This document shows, one piece after another, positions 37,156 to 46,364 of a stretch of DNA of 50,079 nt. The first letter of the stretch is position 1; every line of letters begins with the position of its first letter. The stretch lies in contig NZ_JNWZ01000048.1 of the NCBI RefSeq assembly GCF_000716545.1, positions 1-50,079 of the forward strand, given 5' to 3'. The position numbers and the translations under genes were made by a program. Source of the DNA: Kitasatospora phosalacinea (GTDB lineage: Bacteria; Actinomycetota; Actinomycetes; Streptomycetales; Streptomycetaceae). The notes below the pieces were generated by a model. The model was not told where the DNA came from. It did no database searches and saw only the letters and a program-made list of their open reading frames with translations.

Positions 37156-38088
37156 TCAGGAGAAGGGCGAGGCGTTGTCGGTGGCTATCACGATCACGAC
37201 CGCGACCACGGCGAGCACCGCCACCAGGTTGATCGCCTGGACCGGCCCGCGCTGCTGCTTCGGCGCGTAGCCGAGGGCGGCGCCGGCGGCCAGGCCGGTG
37301 AGCAGGCCGCCCAGGTGGCCCTGCCAGGAGGCGAAGCCCGCCGAGAGCACCATCCACAGCACCAGGGTGACCATCATCTGGTTCCCGCCGAGCGGGTCGT
37401 AGCCCTGGCGGCGGCTGAGCACCCAGTACCCGCCGGCCAGGCCGAAGACCGCGCCGGAGGCGCCCACCGCCAGCGAGTGCGGGTCGATCAGGTAGATCAC
37501 GGCGGAGGAGCCCAGCGCGGACAGCAGGTACAGCGCGAGGAAGCGCAGCACGCCGAGCCGGCCCTCGACCACCCGGCCCAGGTTCCACAGCCAGTACATG
37601 TTGAACACGATGTGCAGGATGCCCATCGGCCACGCGGTCGGCCCGAGGTGCAGGAACGCGCCGGTGATCAGCCGCTCCCACTCGCCGTGCGCGATGCCCG
37701 ACAGGTGCGGCACGTACGTGTACGGGTCGGCGTCCTCGGGCGGCGGCAGGACGCCGGAGCCCAGCACCGCGAAGCGGTCGACCGTCTCCGGCCGCACCAG
37801 CTCGACCAGGTACGCGGCCACGTTCAGCGCGATCAGGGCGATCGTCGCGTACGGACGGGAGGTGATCCGGCCGCCGAACGCCGTCCGGGCCTGGCGGACG
37901 CCCTGGTGGCCGGACTTGACGCACTCCACGCACTGGTAGCCGACCGCCGCCTCGCGCCGGCAGTCCGGGCAGACGTTGCGGTCGCAGCGGGTGCAGCGGA
38001 CGTACGACTCCCGGTCGGCGTGCCGGAAGCAGGTCGGCGACGGCGGCTCGGGAGCCGAGGCTCCCGGGACGGGATGCGCGGCAGCCAT
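37156..38088 (-). CDS. Rhomboid intramembrane serine protease with N-terminal zinc ribbon
   Basis: A 310-residue protein. A cytoplasmic Cys-rich domain (CFRHADRESYVRCTRCDRNVCPDCRRE, then CVEC) precedes six or seven membrane segments. The rhomboid fold shows GASGAVFG with Ser211 and GHLGGLLTG with His258, so the catalytic dyad is intact. HIVFNMYWLWNLG is the membrane-helix motif with the oxyanion-hole asparagine. It cleaves membrane-protein segments of unknown substrates. ATG 38088 with GAGGG just upstream. An upstream in-frame ATG at 38136 is less likely. Confidence 0.92.
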   Translation of the reverse strand: MAAAHPVPGASAPEPPSPTCFRHADRESYVRCTRCDRNVCPDCRREAAVGYQCVECVKSGHQGVRQARTAFGGRITSRPYATIALIALNVAAYLVELVRPETVDRFAVLGSGVLPPPEDADPYTYVPHLSGIAHGEWERLITGAFLHLGPTAWPMGILHIVFNMYWLWNLGRVVEGRLGVLRFLALYLLSALGSSAVIYLIDPHSLAVGASGAVFGLAGGYWVLSRRQGYDPLGGNQMMVTLVLWMVLSAGFASWQGHLGGLLTGLAAGAALGYAPKQQRGPVQAINLVAVLAVVAVVIVIATDNASPFS

Positions 38089-38276
38089 GAACGGGCCCTC
38101 CCCTGGGCGGTGGTGCGTGGCCGCGGGGGTCTCCACGGCGAAACGGCGCTCACCCTAGAGCACGGCGCGGACGGTGCGCGCGCCAGGGAGGGGGGGTGGT
38201 CCGGACCGCCGTCATCGTCCGCGCCCCCTCGTGGTGATCCCTCCGGGAGGCGGCGGGGGCGGGGGCGGCGCCCGGG

Positions 38277-39431
38277 TTACCGGCGGACGGCGCTGAGGAC
38301 GGTGAACTTCGGACTGCCCGCCACGGTGCGGCAGTTGCCGAACAGGCGGCGCAGCTTCAGGTGGTAGCCGAGGTGGCGGTTGCCGACCACGTGGAGTTCG
38401 CCGCCCGGGCGCAGGACGCGGCGGGCGCCGGTGAACATCCGGTGGGCGATGGTGTCGGTGGTGGCCTGGTGGGAGTGGAACGGGGGGTTCAGCAGGACCA
38501 GGTCGGCGGAGGCGGTCGGGACGTCGGCGAGGGCGTCGCCGACCAGGAACTCGGCGCGGCGGTCGGGGCCCAGGTTGGTGCGGAAGGTCTCCTCGGCGGA
38601 GGCCACCGCCTGGAACGACTCGTCCACGAAGAGGAGTTCGGCGTGCGGGTCGGCGAGGGCGGCGGCGGTGCCCAGGACGCCGTTGCCGCAGCCCAGGTCG
38701 ACGATCCGGCGCGGGGCGCCGGTCGGCTCCGGCAGGTGCTGGAGGAAGAAGCGGGTGCCGATGTCGAGGCGGTCCGCGCAGAACACGCCCGCCTGGTTGG
38801 CGACCTGGCGGCCCGACAGGACGCCGATGCCGTCCGGGAGCCGGTAGCGCAGCGGCCACGGGTTGGCCGGGCGGACGAGCCCGGTGTCCGGCACGGTGTG
38901 GATCAGGCGGGCCTTGCGGACGGCCAGCGAGGTGCGGGTCGGGCCGAGGATCCGCTCGAACAGCTGCAGGGTGGAGGTGTGGATCTCGGTGACCATGCCG
39001 GTGCCCGCGACGACGGTGCCCGCGTGCACGGCCGGGGCGAGGCGGTGCAGCTGGTCCTCCAGCAGCGCCAGGCTCTTCGGGACGCGCACCAGCAGCACGT
39101 CGACCCGCTCCGGCGGGGCGTTGCGGGTGCTGCGGACCTCGACGGCGGACGGGTCCAGGCCGTTGCGGGCCAGGTTCGCGGCGACCGCCCGGGCGGAGAG
39201 GTACGAGTCGGTGACCGAGGTCGGGGCGGCCCCCTTCGCGGCCAGCGCGGTGGACAGCGCGCCCCAGCGGTCGCCCAGGACGGCGACCGCCCCGTCCAGC
39301 GGCACCGCCGCCTCGTCCAGGTGCCGCAGCAGGTACTCGTCGGCGGCGTCCCAGGCCCGCAACTGCTCGCGCGGGTGCTCCGGGAACCGGGCGAGTTCGA
39401 ACTCGCCCCAGGCGGTGGTGAAACAGTTCAT
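38277..39431 (-). CDS. RsmC/RlmG-type class I methyltransferase
   Basis: A 384-residue protein with an inactive-like N-terminal half and a C-terminal SAM-dependent domain (VDLGCGNGVLGTAAALADPHAELLFVDES). The NPPFHSHQATTD motif (NPPF) is typical of N2-guanine methyltransferases. RsmC modifies 16S rRNA G1207 and RlmG 23S rRNA G1835 in E. coli, and the target here is open. ATG start. The 171-base gap upstream to the VOC gene holds no other gene. Confidence 0.9.
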   Translation of the reverse strand: MNCFTTAWGEFELARFPEHPREQLRAWDAADEYLLRHLDEAAVPLDGAVAVLGDRWGALSTALAAKGAAPTSVTDSYLSARAVAANLARNGLDPSAVEVRSTRNAPPERVDVLLVRVPKSLALLEDQLHRLAPAVHAGTVVAGTGMVTEIHTSTLQLFERILGPTRTSLAVRKARLIHTVPDTGLVRPANPWPLRYRLPDGIGVLSGRQVANQAGVFCADRLDIGTRFFLQHLPEPTGAPRRIVDLGCGNGVLGTAAALADPHAELLFVDESFQAVASAEETFRTNLGPDRRAEFLVGDALADVPTASADLVLLNPPFHSHQATTDTIAHRMFTGARRVLRPGGELHVVGNRHLGYHLKLRRLFGNCRTVAGSPKFTVLSAVRR

Positions 39432-39602
39432 CGTGTCCCCAGGCTATCCGAGGACGGAGGGGTCACCGGCCGGTGACGGAGGAGGGGCGGACGCGGTCCC
39501 GGACGCGTGGCTGGAGCCGCCGCACGTTCCGCGGTCGCCGGCCGGGCGGGTGCTGCGGGCGGCGGACCCGGCGGGATCGCGTCCGGGTGCCGGGGAGCGG
39601 CG

Positions 39603-39989
39603 TCAGGCCAGGGTGGTGAGGCAGAACGGGTGGCCGGACGGGTCGAGGAGGACGCGCCAGCGGTCGGGGGAGGGCTGGGTGTCGGGTTCGGTGGCGCCGA
39701 GTTTCAGCATGCGGGCGGTGGCGGCGTCCAGGTCGTCGACGCTCAGTTCCAGGTGGGCGCGCTTCTCCTGGGCGGGGTCGGGCCAGGTGGGGCGCCGGTA
39801 GTCGGCGATGCGGGAGAAGCCGAGGCCGGGGGCGCCCTCGCGGCCGAGCAGGATGAAGTCGTCGCTGGAGTAGAGGGCGGGCAGGTCGAGCGCCTCGCCG
39901 TAGAAGCGGGCCAGTTCGGCCGGGTCGGGGCAGTCGAAGGTGACGGCGACGTAGCGGATCGCGGGCGCGGTTTCGGCGTTGGTGTCCAT
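39603..39989 (-). CDS. VOC-family (glyoxalase/bleomycin-resistance fold) protein
   Basis: A 128-residue single-domain VOC protein (VAVTFDCPDPAELARFYGEALDLP ... RAHLELSVDDLDAATARM ... DPSGHPFCLT). The metal-binding ligands are partly conserved, with a His in HLEL and a Glu-like position in the C-terminal half. The role may be enzymatic or binding of a small molecule. It is divergent from a WYL regulator across a perfect palindrome. ATG 39989 is preferred, and GTG 39995 is possible. Confidence 0.86.
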   Translation of the reverse strand: MDTNAETAPAIRYVAVTFDCPDPAELARFYGEALDLPALYSSDDFILLGREGAPGLGFSRIADYRRPTWPDPAQEKRAHLELSVDDLDAATARMLKLGATEPDTQPSPDRWRVLLDPSGHPFCLTTLA

Positions 39990-40007
39990 GGCCACGATGC
40001 TAGGAGC

Positions 40008-40034
40008 CGACCAGGACAGGTTCGGTCCTGGTCG
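40008..40034. promoter_or_regulatory. Perfect palindrome between the VOC and WYL-regulator genes
   Basis: CGACCAGGAC (40008-40017) and GTCCTGGTCG (40025-40034) are perfect 10-base arms around 7 bases. It lies in the 63-base divergent gap and is a likely operator for the adjacent WYL regulator. Confidence 0.72.
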
Positions 40035-40052
40035 TGGGGGAGGATTCCGGAC

Positions 40053-41027
40053 GTGATCACTACTTCGGCCCGGCTGCTGCGCCTGGTGTCCCTGCTGTCC
40101 TCGCGGCCGTCGTGGACCTGCGGCGAGCTCGCGGAGCGGATGGAGGTCACCGAGCGCACGGTGCGCCGGGACGTCGCGCGGCTGCGGGAGCTCGGTTACG
40201 GCGTCGAGTCGGAGCCGGGGCCCTGGGGCGGGTACCGGCTCAGCGGCGGGGCCCGGGCGCTGCCGCTGGTCCTGGACGACGAGGAGGCGCTGGCGGTGGC
40301 GGTGGCGCTGCGCGGGGCCGCGTTCAGCGGGGTGCTGGGCAGCGACCAGGCCGCGCTGTCGGCGCTGCTGAAGCTGCGGCAGTCCCTGCCGCGGCGGATC
40401 GCGGAACGGCTCGCCGGGATGGACGCCACCTTCGTGCACGCGCAGCGGCCGGGCGAGCCGCAGATCGCCCCCGGGACGCTGCTGGAGCTGGCCGGGGCGT
40501 GCCGGCGGGGGGAACGCGTCCGGCTGTCGTACCGGGACGGCGAGGGCCGGGACAGCGTCCGGGAGGTCGACCCGTACCGGCTGGTGCACAACGGGCGGCG
40601 CTGGTACTTCGTGGCGCTGGACGTGGCGCGGGGCGAGTGGCGCACCTTCCGGGCGGACCGGGTGGTGCAGGTGCGGGCGACCGGGCAGCCGGCGGCGCGA
40701 CCGTCGGACCCGCCCGACCCGGCGCTGCTGGTCGCGCGGAACACCGGGACCGGCCGGTACCCGGTGTACGCGACGGTGCGCTTCCCGGTGCCGGTGGAGG
40801 AGGCGCTGCGGCTGGTCCCGGCCAGCGTCGGCGACCACCGTCCGGACGGGCCCGGGGCCTGCGTGGTGGAGATCGGCGGGCCCGACGCGCAGGGGCTGGC
40901 CCGGTACCTGCTGGGCCTCGCCGTCCCGCTGCGGGTGCTGGCTCCGCAGGAGGTGCGGCAGGCGCTGCTGGGCCTCCTGCGGAGCGTGGCGGAGGAGAAC
41001 GAGGACGGGGAGGAGGACGCGGGGTGA
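40053..41027 (+). CDS. WYL-domain transcriptional regulator (YafY family)
   Basis: A 324-residue regulator. The N-terminal winged helix (LLSSRPSWTCGELAERMEVTERTVRRDVARLRELGYGVESEPG) is of DeoR/HTH_11 type. The middle WYL domain is marked by RRWYFVALDVARGEWRTFRADRV, and a C-terminal WCX part follows. WYL domains bind nucleotide-like or other small ligands. GTG start with GGAGGATT upstream. It probably controls itself and the divergent VOC gene. It converges on the ketosynthase gene with 14 bases between. Confidence 0.92.
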   Translation: MITTSARLLRLVSLLSSRPSWTCGELAERMEVTERTVRRDVARLRELGYGVESEPGPWGGYRLSGGARALPLVLDDEEALAVAVALRGAAFSGVLGSDQAALSALLKLRQSLPRRIAERLAGMDATFVHAQRPGEPQIAPGTLLELAGACRRGERVRLSYRDGEGRDSVREVDPYRLVHNGRRWYFVALDVARGEWRTFRADRVVQVRATGQPAARPSDPPDPALLVARNTGTGRYPVYATVRFPVPVEEALRLVPASVGDHRPDGPGACVVEIGGPDAQGLARYLLGLAVPLRVLAPQEVRQALLGLLRSVAEENEDGEEDAG

Positions 41028-41041
41028 GCCCGGCGGCGGGG

Positions 41042-42259
41042 TCAGGCGCGGGTGAGGAGCAGGCTCGCGTTGTGGCCGCCGAAGCCGAAGGAGTTGGTGA
41101 GCGCGGCGGCGTGCGGGAGCGGGCCGGAGGCGGTGAGGAGGTTCAGCGGGGGGAGTTCCGGGTCCTGGTCGGTGAGGTTGCGGACGGCCGGGGCGTACTG
41201 GTGGTGGAGGGAGTACGCGGTGGCGAGGGCGGCCAGCGCCCCGGCGGCGCCGAAGAGGTGGCCGGTCATCGACTTGGTGGCGGTGACGGCGGGGCGGTGG
41301 GCGCCGAAGACGCGGGTGAGCGTCTCGGCCTCGGTGAGGTCGCCCTTGGGGGTGGAGGTGGCGTGGGCGTGGACCAGGCCGACGGCCTCGGGGGCCAGGC
41401 CGGCGTCGGCGAGGGCGCGGCGGACGGCGCGGGTCTGGCCGTCGGGGTGGCCGGCGGTGATGTGGTGGGCGTCGGAGGTGACGGCGGCGCCCGCCAGGGT
41501 GGCGTAGCGGCGGTGGGACGGGCGGAGGTCGGCGCGTTCCAGGACGAGCACCGCGGCGCCCTCGGCGATGACGAAGCCGTCGCGTCCGGTGTCGAAGGGG
41601 CGGGAGGCGCCGGCCGGGTCGTCGTTGCGCAGGGAGTGCGCGCGGGCCTGGGCGAACCCGGCCAGCGGGAGGGGGTGCAGGCAGGCCTCGGTGCCGCCGG
41701 CCACCACGACGTCGGCCCGGCCGAGGCGGATCAGGTCGAGGCCGAGCGCGACGGCCTCGGCGCCGGAGGCGCACGCGCTGACGGGGGTGTGGGCGCCGGC
41801 CCGGGCGCCGAGGTCGATGGAGACCCAGGCGGCGGGCCCGTTGGCCATCAGCATCGGGACGGTGTGCGGGGAGACCTTGCGGACGCCGGAGCGCTCCAGG
41901 ACGTCGTCCTGGTCGAGCATGGTGACCGCGCCGCCGGTGCCGGTGCCGATGACCACGGCGAGCCGCTCGCCGTCCACGCCGGGGCGTCCGGCGTCGGCCC
42001 AGGCCTCGCGGGCGGCGATCAGGGCGAGCTGTTCGCTGCGGTCGAGGCGGCGGGCCTCGATCCGGTCGAGGACCTCGGAGGGTTCGACGGCGAGCTGCCC
42101 GGCGATCCGGATCGGCAGGTCGGCGGCCCAGGGGCGGTCGAGGGCGCGGATGCCGTTGTGCCCTTCGCACATGGCCCGCCAGGTGGCGGGCGCGGTCCCG
42201 CCGAGCGGGGTGGTGGCGCCGAGGCCGGTGATGACGACGGTGTCGTGGGCGGTGCGCAT
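41042..42259 (-). CDS. Stand-alone beta-ketoacyl synthase (FabF-like)
   Basis: A 405-residue condensing enzyme with the full active site: Cys163 in VSACASGAEA, His299 in HATSTPKGD, Lys329 and His334 in KSMTGHLFGAAG, and the glycine-rich C-terminal GFGGHNA. The numbering agrees closely with E. coli FabF Cys163. It condenses malonyl-ACP with acyl-ACP. No acyl carrier protein, acyltransferase or ketoreductase gene is adjacent, so a role in fatty acid or lipid modification is more likely than a polyketide cluster. ATG 42259 with GGGAG upstream. Confidence 0.93.
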   Translation of the reverse strand: MRTAHDTVVITGLGATTPLGGTAPATWRAMCEGHNGIRALDRPWAADLPIRIAGQLAVEPSEVLDRIEARRLDRSEQLALIAAREAWADAGRPGVDGERLAVVIGTGTGGAVTMLDQDDVLERSGVRKVSPHTVPMLMANGPAAWVSIDLGARAGAHTPVSACASGAEAVALGLDLIRLGRADVVVAGGTEACLHPLPLAGFAQARAHSLRNDDPAGASRPFDTGRDGFVIAEGAAVLVLERADLRPSHRRYATLAGAAVTSDAHHITAGHPDGQTRAVRRALADAGLAPEAVGLVHAHATSTPKGDLTEAETLTRVFGAHRPAVTATKSMTGHLFGAAGALAALATAYSLHHQYAPAVRNLTDQDPELPPLNLLTASGPLPHAAALTNSFGFGGHNASLLLTRA

Positions 42260-42429
42260 GGCGATACTCCCGTTGTGATGGCAGCACAATGAACGGGCTC
42301 TCCGGCATCGGGCCGGATGATCCGATGCGGCCCACTCTGCCAAGGGGAACGGGCATGACGGGCTGCCGGGCGCGACCGATTCGGGCCCGGTGGGGTTGTG
42401 GGGTTACGACAAATTCGGCTGACGCATGA

Positions 42430-43026
42430 TCAGCGCAGCAGGGTGCGCGCCCGGGCCAGCAGGGCGGTGAGCGCGAGGTCGAACGCGGCGTCGCTGCGCC
42501 CCGGCCCGGCGGCGTGCAGCGCCTCGGCGAGGCGGGGAGTGTCGGCGTTCGGGTCCCAGACCGTCCCGGGGGCGGCGAGGTCGAGCACGGAGCCCAGCAC
42601 CACGTTCTCCACGGCGGACAGCAGCGGCATCACGACGGGCGGCGGGAAGCCGCTCTCCAGCAGCAGGGCGACGACCCGCTCGTACTGTTCGAGCACCTCG
42701 GGGGCGGCCACCTGGCTGGTGGTGAGCAGCAGGACGGTGCTCGGGTGGGCGGCGAACGCGGCCCGGTAGGAGCGGGCCCAGGCCTCCAGGGCGGTGTCCC
42801 AGGGGCGCAGGTCGAGGGTGGTGAGGTCGATCGCGGCGGAGACCTGGACGCGCAGCAGTTCGACGATCCCGGCCCGGCCGTCCACGTGGTGGTAGACGGA
42901 GGCGGTCTGCACGCCGAGCCGGCGGGCGATCTGCGGGACGCTGAAGTCGCCGCTCTCGTCGACCAGCGCGAGCGCCGTGGCGCCGATCCGCTCGCGGTCG
43001 AGCAGGGCCTTGCTGGGCCGTCCCAC
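42430..43026 (-). CDS. TetR-family transcriptional regulator
   Basis: A 198-residue TetR protein. The helix-turn-helix is IGATALALVDESGDFSVPQIARRLGVQTASVYHHV (residues ~12-45). The ligand-binding domain is helical with VLLLTTSQVAAPEVLEQYERVVALL. It probably represses the divergent APC permease/amidohydrolase operon and itself at the palindrome 43120-43143. GTG 43026 is the nearest start matching family N-termini (GRPSKALLDRERI). The 5' gap up to the permease is 175 bases. Confidence 0.85.
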   Translation of the reverse strand: MGRPSKALLDRERIGATALALVDESGDFSVPQIARRLGVQTASVYHHVDGRAGIVELLRVQVSAAIDLTTLDLRPWDTALEAWARSYRAAFAAHPSTVLLLTTSQVAAPEVLEQYERVVALLLESGFPPPVVMPLLSAVENVVLGSVLDLAAPGTVWDPNADTPRLAEALHAAGPGRSDAAFDLALTALLARARTLLR

Positions 43027-43119
43027 CGTTGCCGCCCCCGTCGCGTCCTGTGCCGATACCGCCGTGACCTCGGGTTCCGGGTCTTCCCAGAGGGTAGTGC
43101 GCCGGGCTAGGGTGCCAAA

Positions 43120-43143
43120 ACCATCAACCTTTAGGTTTATGGT
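43120..43143. promoter_or_regulatory. TetR operator before the APC permease gene
   Basis: ACCATCAACCT (43120-43130) and AGGTTTATGGT (43133-43143) form an inverted repeat of 11-base arms with one mismatch and a two-base centre. It is AT-rich against the background, and TATGGT inside it is a candidate -10 box for the permease. Confidence 0.72.
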
Positions 43144-43201
43144 CGTCCGCAGTCGGGACCACCAGCCGGACTCCCCACCCGGCCGCCAGAAGGGCTCCGC
43201 C

Positions 43202-44683
43202 ATGACCGAAACCCCCCACTCCGCCGCGGGCGGCGCACCCACGCTGCGCCGCGGCAGCCTCGGCACCGCCGACATCGCCTTCTTCGTGGTCTCCGCCGCC
43301 GCCCCGCTCACCGTGATGGCCGGCGTCGCCCCGCTCGCCCTGCTGATCGGCGGCATCGGCGCCCCCGTCGGCTACCTCGCCGCGGGCGTCACGCTGACCG
43401 TCTTCGCGGTCGGCTTCACCACCATGAGCCGGCACGTCCGCAACGCCGGCGGCTTCTACGCGTACGTCACCCAGGGCCTCGGCCGCCCCGCCGGGTTCGG
43501 CGCCGCGCTGCTCGCCCTGCTCGGCTACCTCGGCATGAACATCGGCGTCTTCGGCCTGCTCGGCTCCGCGACCAGGGACACCGTCCAGGCGCTCACCGGC
43601 CACGAGGTCCCCTGGCTGCTGCCCGCGCTGATCGGGCTGGTGGTGATCTGGTACGGCGGCTTCCGCTCCATCGACTTCGGCGCCAAGCTGCTCGGCGTCC
43701 TGCTGCTCGCCGAGACCGGCATCCTGGTGCTGCTCGCCGCCGCCGTGCTGCTCGAGGGCGGCGCGCACGGCCTGAGCCTGCACTCCTTCGCCCCCGGCAA
43801 CGTCCTCACCGGCGGCATGCCCGGCGTCCTGGCGATGGCCTTCGCCGCGTTCACCGGCTTCGAGTCCACCGTCATCTACCGCCGCGAGGCCCGCGACCCC
43901 GACCGCACCGTCCCGCGCGCCACCTACCTGGCCGTCGCCTTCCTCGGCCTGTTCTACGCCTTCGTGGTGTGGACGGTCATCCAGGCGTACGGCGACGGCG
44001 AGGTGGTCGCGGCCGCCGCCCAGGACCCGGGCGGGCTGTTCTTCACCGCCATCGACCAGTACGTGGGCGCCTGGGCCGCCGACCTGATGCACGTCCTGAT
44101 CGTCACCAGCATCCTGGCCTCGCTGCTGGCCTTCCACAACGCCACCAGCCGCTACGGGCTCGCCCTCGCCGAGGAGGGCCTGCTGCCCCGCGCGCTCGGC
44201 CGGATCCACCCCCGGCACCGCTCCCCGTACGTCTCGGGGATCGCCCAGAGCGTCCTGGCCCTGCTGGTCGTCGTGGCGTTCGCCGCCGCCGGGGCCGACC
44301 CGTACACCCGGCTGCTGCTGTGGGTGAACGCCCCCGGCATGCTCGCCCTGGTCGCGCTGCAACTGCTCGCCGCCGTCGCCGTGCCCTGCTGGTTCCGCCG
44401 CCGCAGCGGCCACGGCGAGGGGGCGCTGCGCACCGTCGTGGCGCCCGCCGTCGCCGCCGTGCTGCTGACCGGCGCGCTCTGGCTGGTGGTCGACCACATC
44501 GAGCTGCTGACCGGCGCCTCCGCCGGCGTCAACCGCGTCCTGGTCCTGATCGTCCCCGTCGTCTTCGCCGCCGGCGTGCTGTACGCGCTGCGCACCCGGG
44601 CCCGCCGGCCCGAGGTGTACGCCGCGTTCGGCGCCGAGCCCCCGCAGCCCGCCACGGACGCGCCGGTGCCCAGCTCGGTCTGA
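43202..44683 (+). CDS. APC-family amino acid/polyamine permease
   Basis: A 493-residue permease with about twelve membrane segments (FFVVSAAAPLTVMAGVAPLALLIGGIG at the start; MAFAAFTGFESTVIYRREARDPDRTVPRAT is the diagnostic segment). It should import an amino acid, amine or related compound. It is followed after 46 bases by an amidohydrolase, so the two likely form a catabolic operon under the divergent TetR regulator. ATG 43202 with GAAGGG about 10 bases upstream. Confidence 0.92.
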   Translation: MTETPHSAAGGAPTLRRGSLGTADIAFFVVSAAAPLTVMAGVAPLALLIGGIGAPVGYLAAGVTLTVFAVGFTTMSRHVRNAGGFYAYVTQGLGRPAGFGAALLALLGYLGMNIGVFGLLGSATRDTVQALTGHEVPWLLPALIGLVVIWYGGFRSIDFGAKLLGVLLLAETGILVLLAAAVLLEGGAHGLSLHSFAPGNVLTGGMPGVLAMAFAAFTGFESTVIYRREARDPDRTVPRATYLAVAFLGLFYAFVVWTVIQAYGDGEVVAAAAQDPGGLFFTAIDQYVGAWAADLMHVLIVTSILASLLAFHNATSRYGLALAEEGLLPRALGRIHPRHRSPYVSGIAQSVLALLVVVAFAAAGADPYTRLLLWVNAPGMLALVALQLLAAVAVPCWFRRRSGHGEGALRTVVAPAVAAVLLTGALWLVVDHIELLTGASAGVNRVLVLIVPVVFAAGVLYALRTRARRPEVYAAFGAEPPQPATDAPVPSSV

Positions 44684-44729
44684 CGCCCGGCCGGCCCCCG
44701 AAACACCCTCGTACCACCAGGAGTTCACC

Positions 44730-46328
44730 GTGTCACCCGACAGCATCGTCCTCGCCCGCACCGTCCACACCCTCGACGGCGACCCGGGTGCCGTCACCGC
44801 CGTCGCCGTCGCGGACGGGCTGATCACCGCCGTCGGCAGCGCCGCCGACGCCCGGGACTGGCGCGGACCCGGCACCGAGCTGATCGACCTCGGCGACGCC
44901 GTCCTCGTCCCCGGGCTGGTCGACGGCCACAGCCACCCCGCGCTCGGGCTCGAACTCTCCACCGGCACCGACCTGTCCGCCGTCCGCGACCTGGACGGGC
45001 TGCGCGCCGTCCTGGCCCGGACCGAACGGATCGACGGGTGGGTGCTCGCCTGGAACCTCGACCACAACGTCTTCGGCGACCACCCCGTCCACCGCTCGGT
45101 GATCGAGGACGTGCTCGGCCCCGACACCCCCGCCTTCATCCGCCTCTACGACGGCCACTCCGCCCTCGCCACCGGCCCCGCCCTGCGCGCCGCCGGCGCC
45201 ACCGGGCCGCGCACCTTCGCCCAGCGCGCCACCGTCGTCTGCGACCCCGACGGCACCCCCACCGGCCACCTGGTCGAACACGCCGCGATGGACCTGGTCA
45301 CCGCCGTCATGCCCGGCCTCCCGCTGGCCCGACGCCGGGACGCCCTCCACGAGTTGCTGCTCCGGATGGCCGCCGGCGGCCTCGCCGGGGCGCACGTGAT
45401 GGACGCCGGCGGCGACATCCTGGAACTCGTCCGCGCCATCGAGGACACCCGCCACCTGCCGCTGCGGCTGCGCATCGCGCCCTGGTGCATGCCGGGCACC
45501 GGCGCCGAGGGGCTGAAGGAACTCGCCGCGCTGCAGGCGGAATCCGGGCGCAACTGGCTGGTCGGCGGCGTCAAGCTGTTCATGGACGGCACCGTCGAGG
45601 GCGGCTCCGCCTGGCTGGAACACCCCGACTGCCACGGCGAGGGAACCGCCGGGCTCTGGCTCGACCCCGCCGAATACACCGACGTAGTACGCCAGTTGGA
45701 CGCGTACGGGGTGCGCACCGCCACCCACGCGATCGGCGACGCGGGCGTCCGGCACGTGCTGGACACCGTCGCCGCGCTGCCCGGCCAGGGGCGCGGCCGG
45801 CACCGGATCGAGCACATCGAGACGCTCGGCGACGAACAGGCCCGCCGCTTCGCCCGGTTGGGCGTCCCCGCGTCCATGCAGCCCACCCACTCCGCTTACA
45901 CCAGGGCCGACCACACCGACGCCTGGTCCACCCGGCTCGGCACCGAACGCGCCGAACGCGCCTGGATCTGCCGTACCCTGCGCGACACCGGCGCCACCCT
46001 CGCCCTCGGCTCCGACTGGCCGATCGCCCACCACGACCCGCGCGGCGTCCTCGCCTACGCGCAACTGCGCCGCCACGCCGGCACCGACACCGCACCCGTC
46101 AACCCCGGCCAGGCGCTCACCGCGCTGATGGCCCTGGAGGGCTACACCACCCACGCGGCCCGCGCGGCAGGGGAGTCCGAGCACACCGGCCGGATCGCCC
46201 CCGGGCTGCGCGCCGACCTCACCGCCTTCGCCCTCGACCCGCTCACCGCCGACCCGGACGCGTTCGCCGACTCGGCGGTGCCGCTCACCATGTCGAACGG
46301 CGTGGTCACCAACCGGGCCGGTGTGTAA
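44730..46328 (+). CDS. Amidohydrolase of the YtcJ/Amidohydrolase_3 type
   Basis: A 532-residue metal-dependent hydrolase with a beta-sandwich N-terminal part, LVPGLVDGHSHPALG (HxH metal motif), a lysine-bearing strand VGGVKLFMDGTVEGG, RTATHAIGDAGVRH, and LALGSDWPIAHHDPRG with the catalytic Asp. The usual role is hydrolysis of an amide, N-formyl or N-acyl bond. Substrate is unknown, but the preceding permease suggests an imported amide, cyclic amide or acyl-amine. GTG start with CAGGAG at 44719-44724. Confidence 0.9.
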   Translation: MSPDSIVLARTVHTLDGDPGAVTAVAVADGLITAVGSAADARDWRGPGTELIDLGDAVLVPGLVDGHSHPALGLELSTGTDLSAVRDLDGLRAVLARTERIDGWVLAWNLDHNVFGDHPVHRSVIEDVLGPDTPAFIRLYDGHSALATGPALRAAGATGPRTFAQRATVVCDPDGTPTGHLVEHAAMDLVTAVMPGLPLARRRDALHELLLRMAAGGLAGAHVMDAGGDILELVRAIEDTRHLPLRLRIAPWCMPGTGAEGLKELAALQAESGRNWLVGGVKLFMDGTVEGGSAWLEHPDCHGEGTAGLWLDPAEYTDVVRQLDAYGVRTATHAIGDAGVRHVLDTVAALPGQGRGRHRIEHIETLGDEQARRFARLGVPASMQPTHSAYTRADHTDAWSTRLGTERAERAWICRTLRDTGATLALGSDWPIAHHDPRGVLAYAQLRRHAGTDTAPVNPGQALTALMALEGYTTHAARAAGESEHTGRIAPGLRADLTAFALDPLTADPDAFADSAVPLTMSNGVVTNRAGV

Positions 46329-46364
46329 AGGGGTTCAGAGAGCGGTGGCGTCGGTCCGGCAGGC

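Noticed and set aside
41042..42259. Part of a type II polyketide cluster
   Set aside because: There is no chain-length factor, acyl carrier protein or cyclase in the surrounding genes, and the flanking genes are unrelated.
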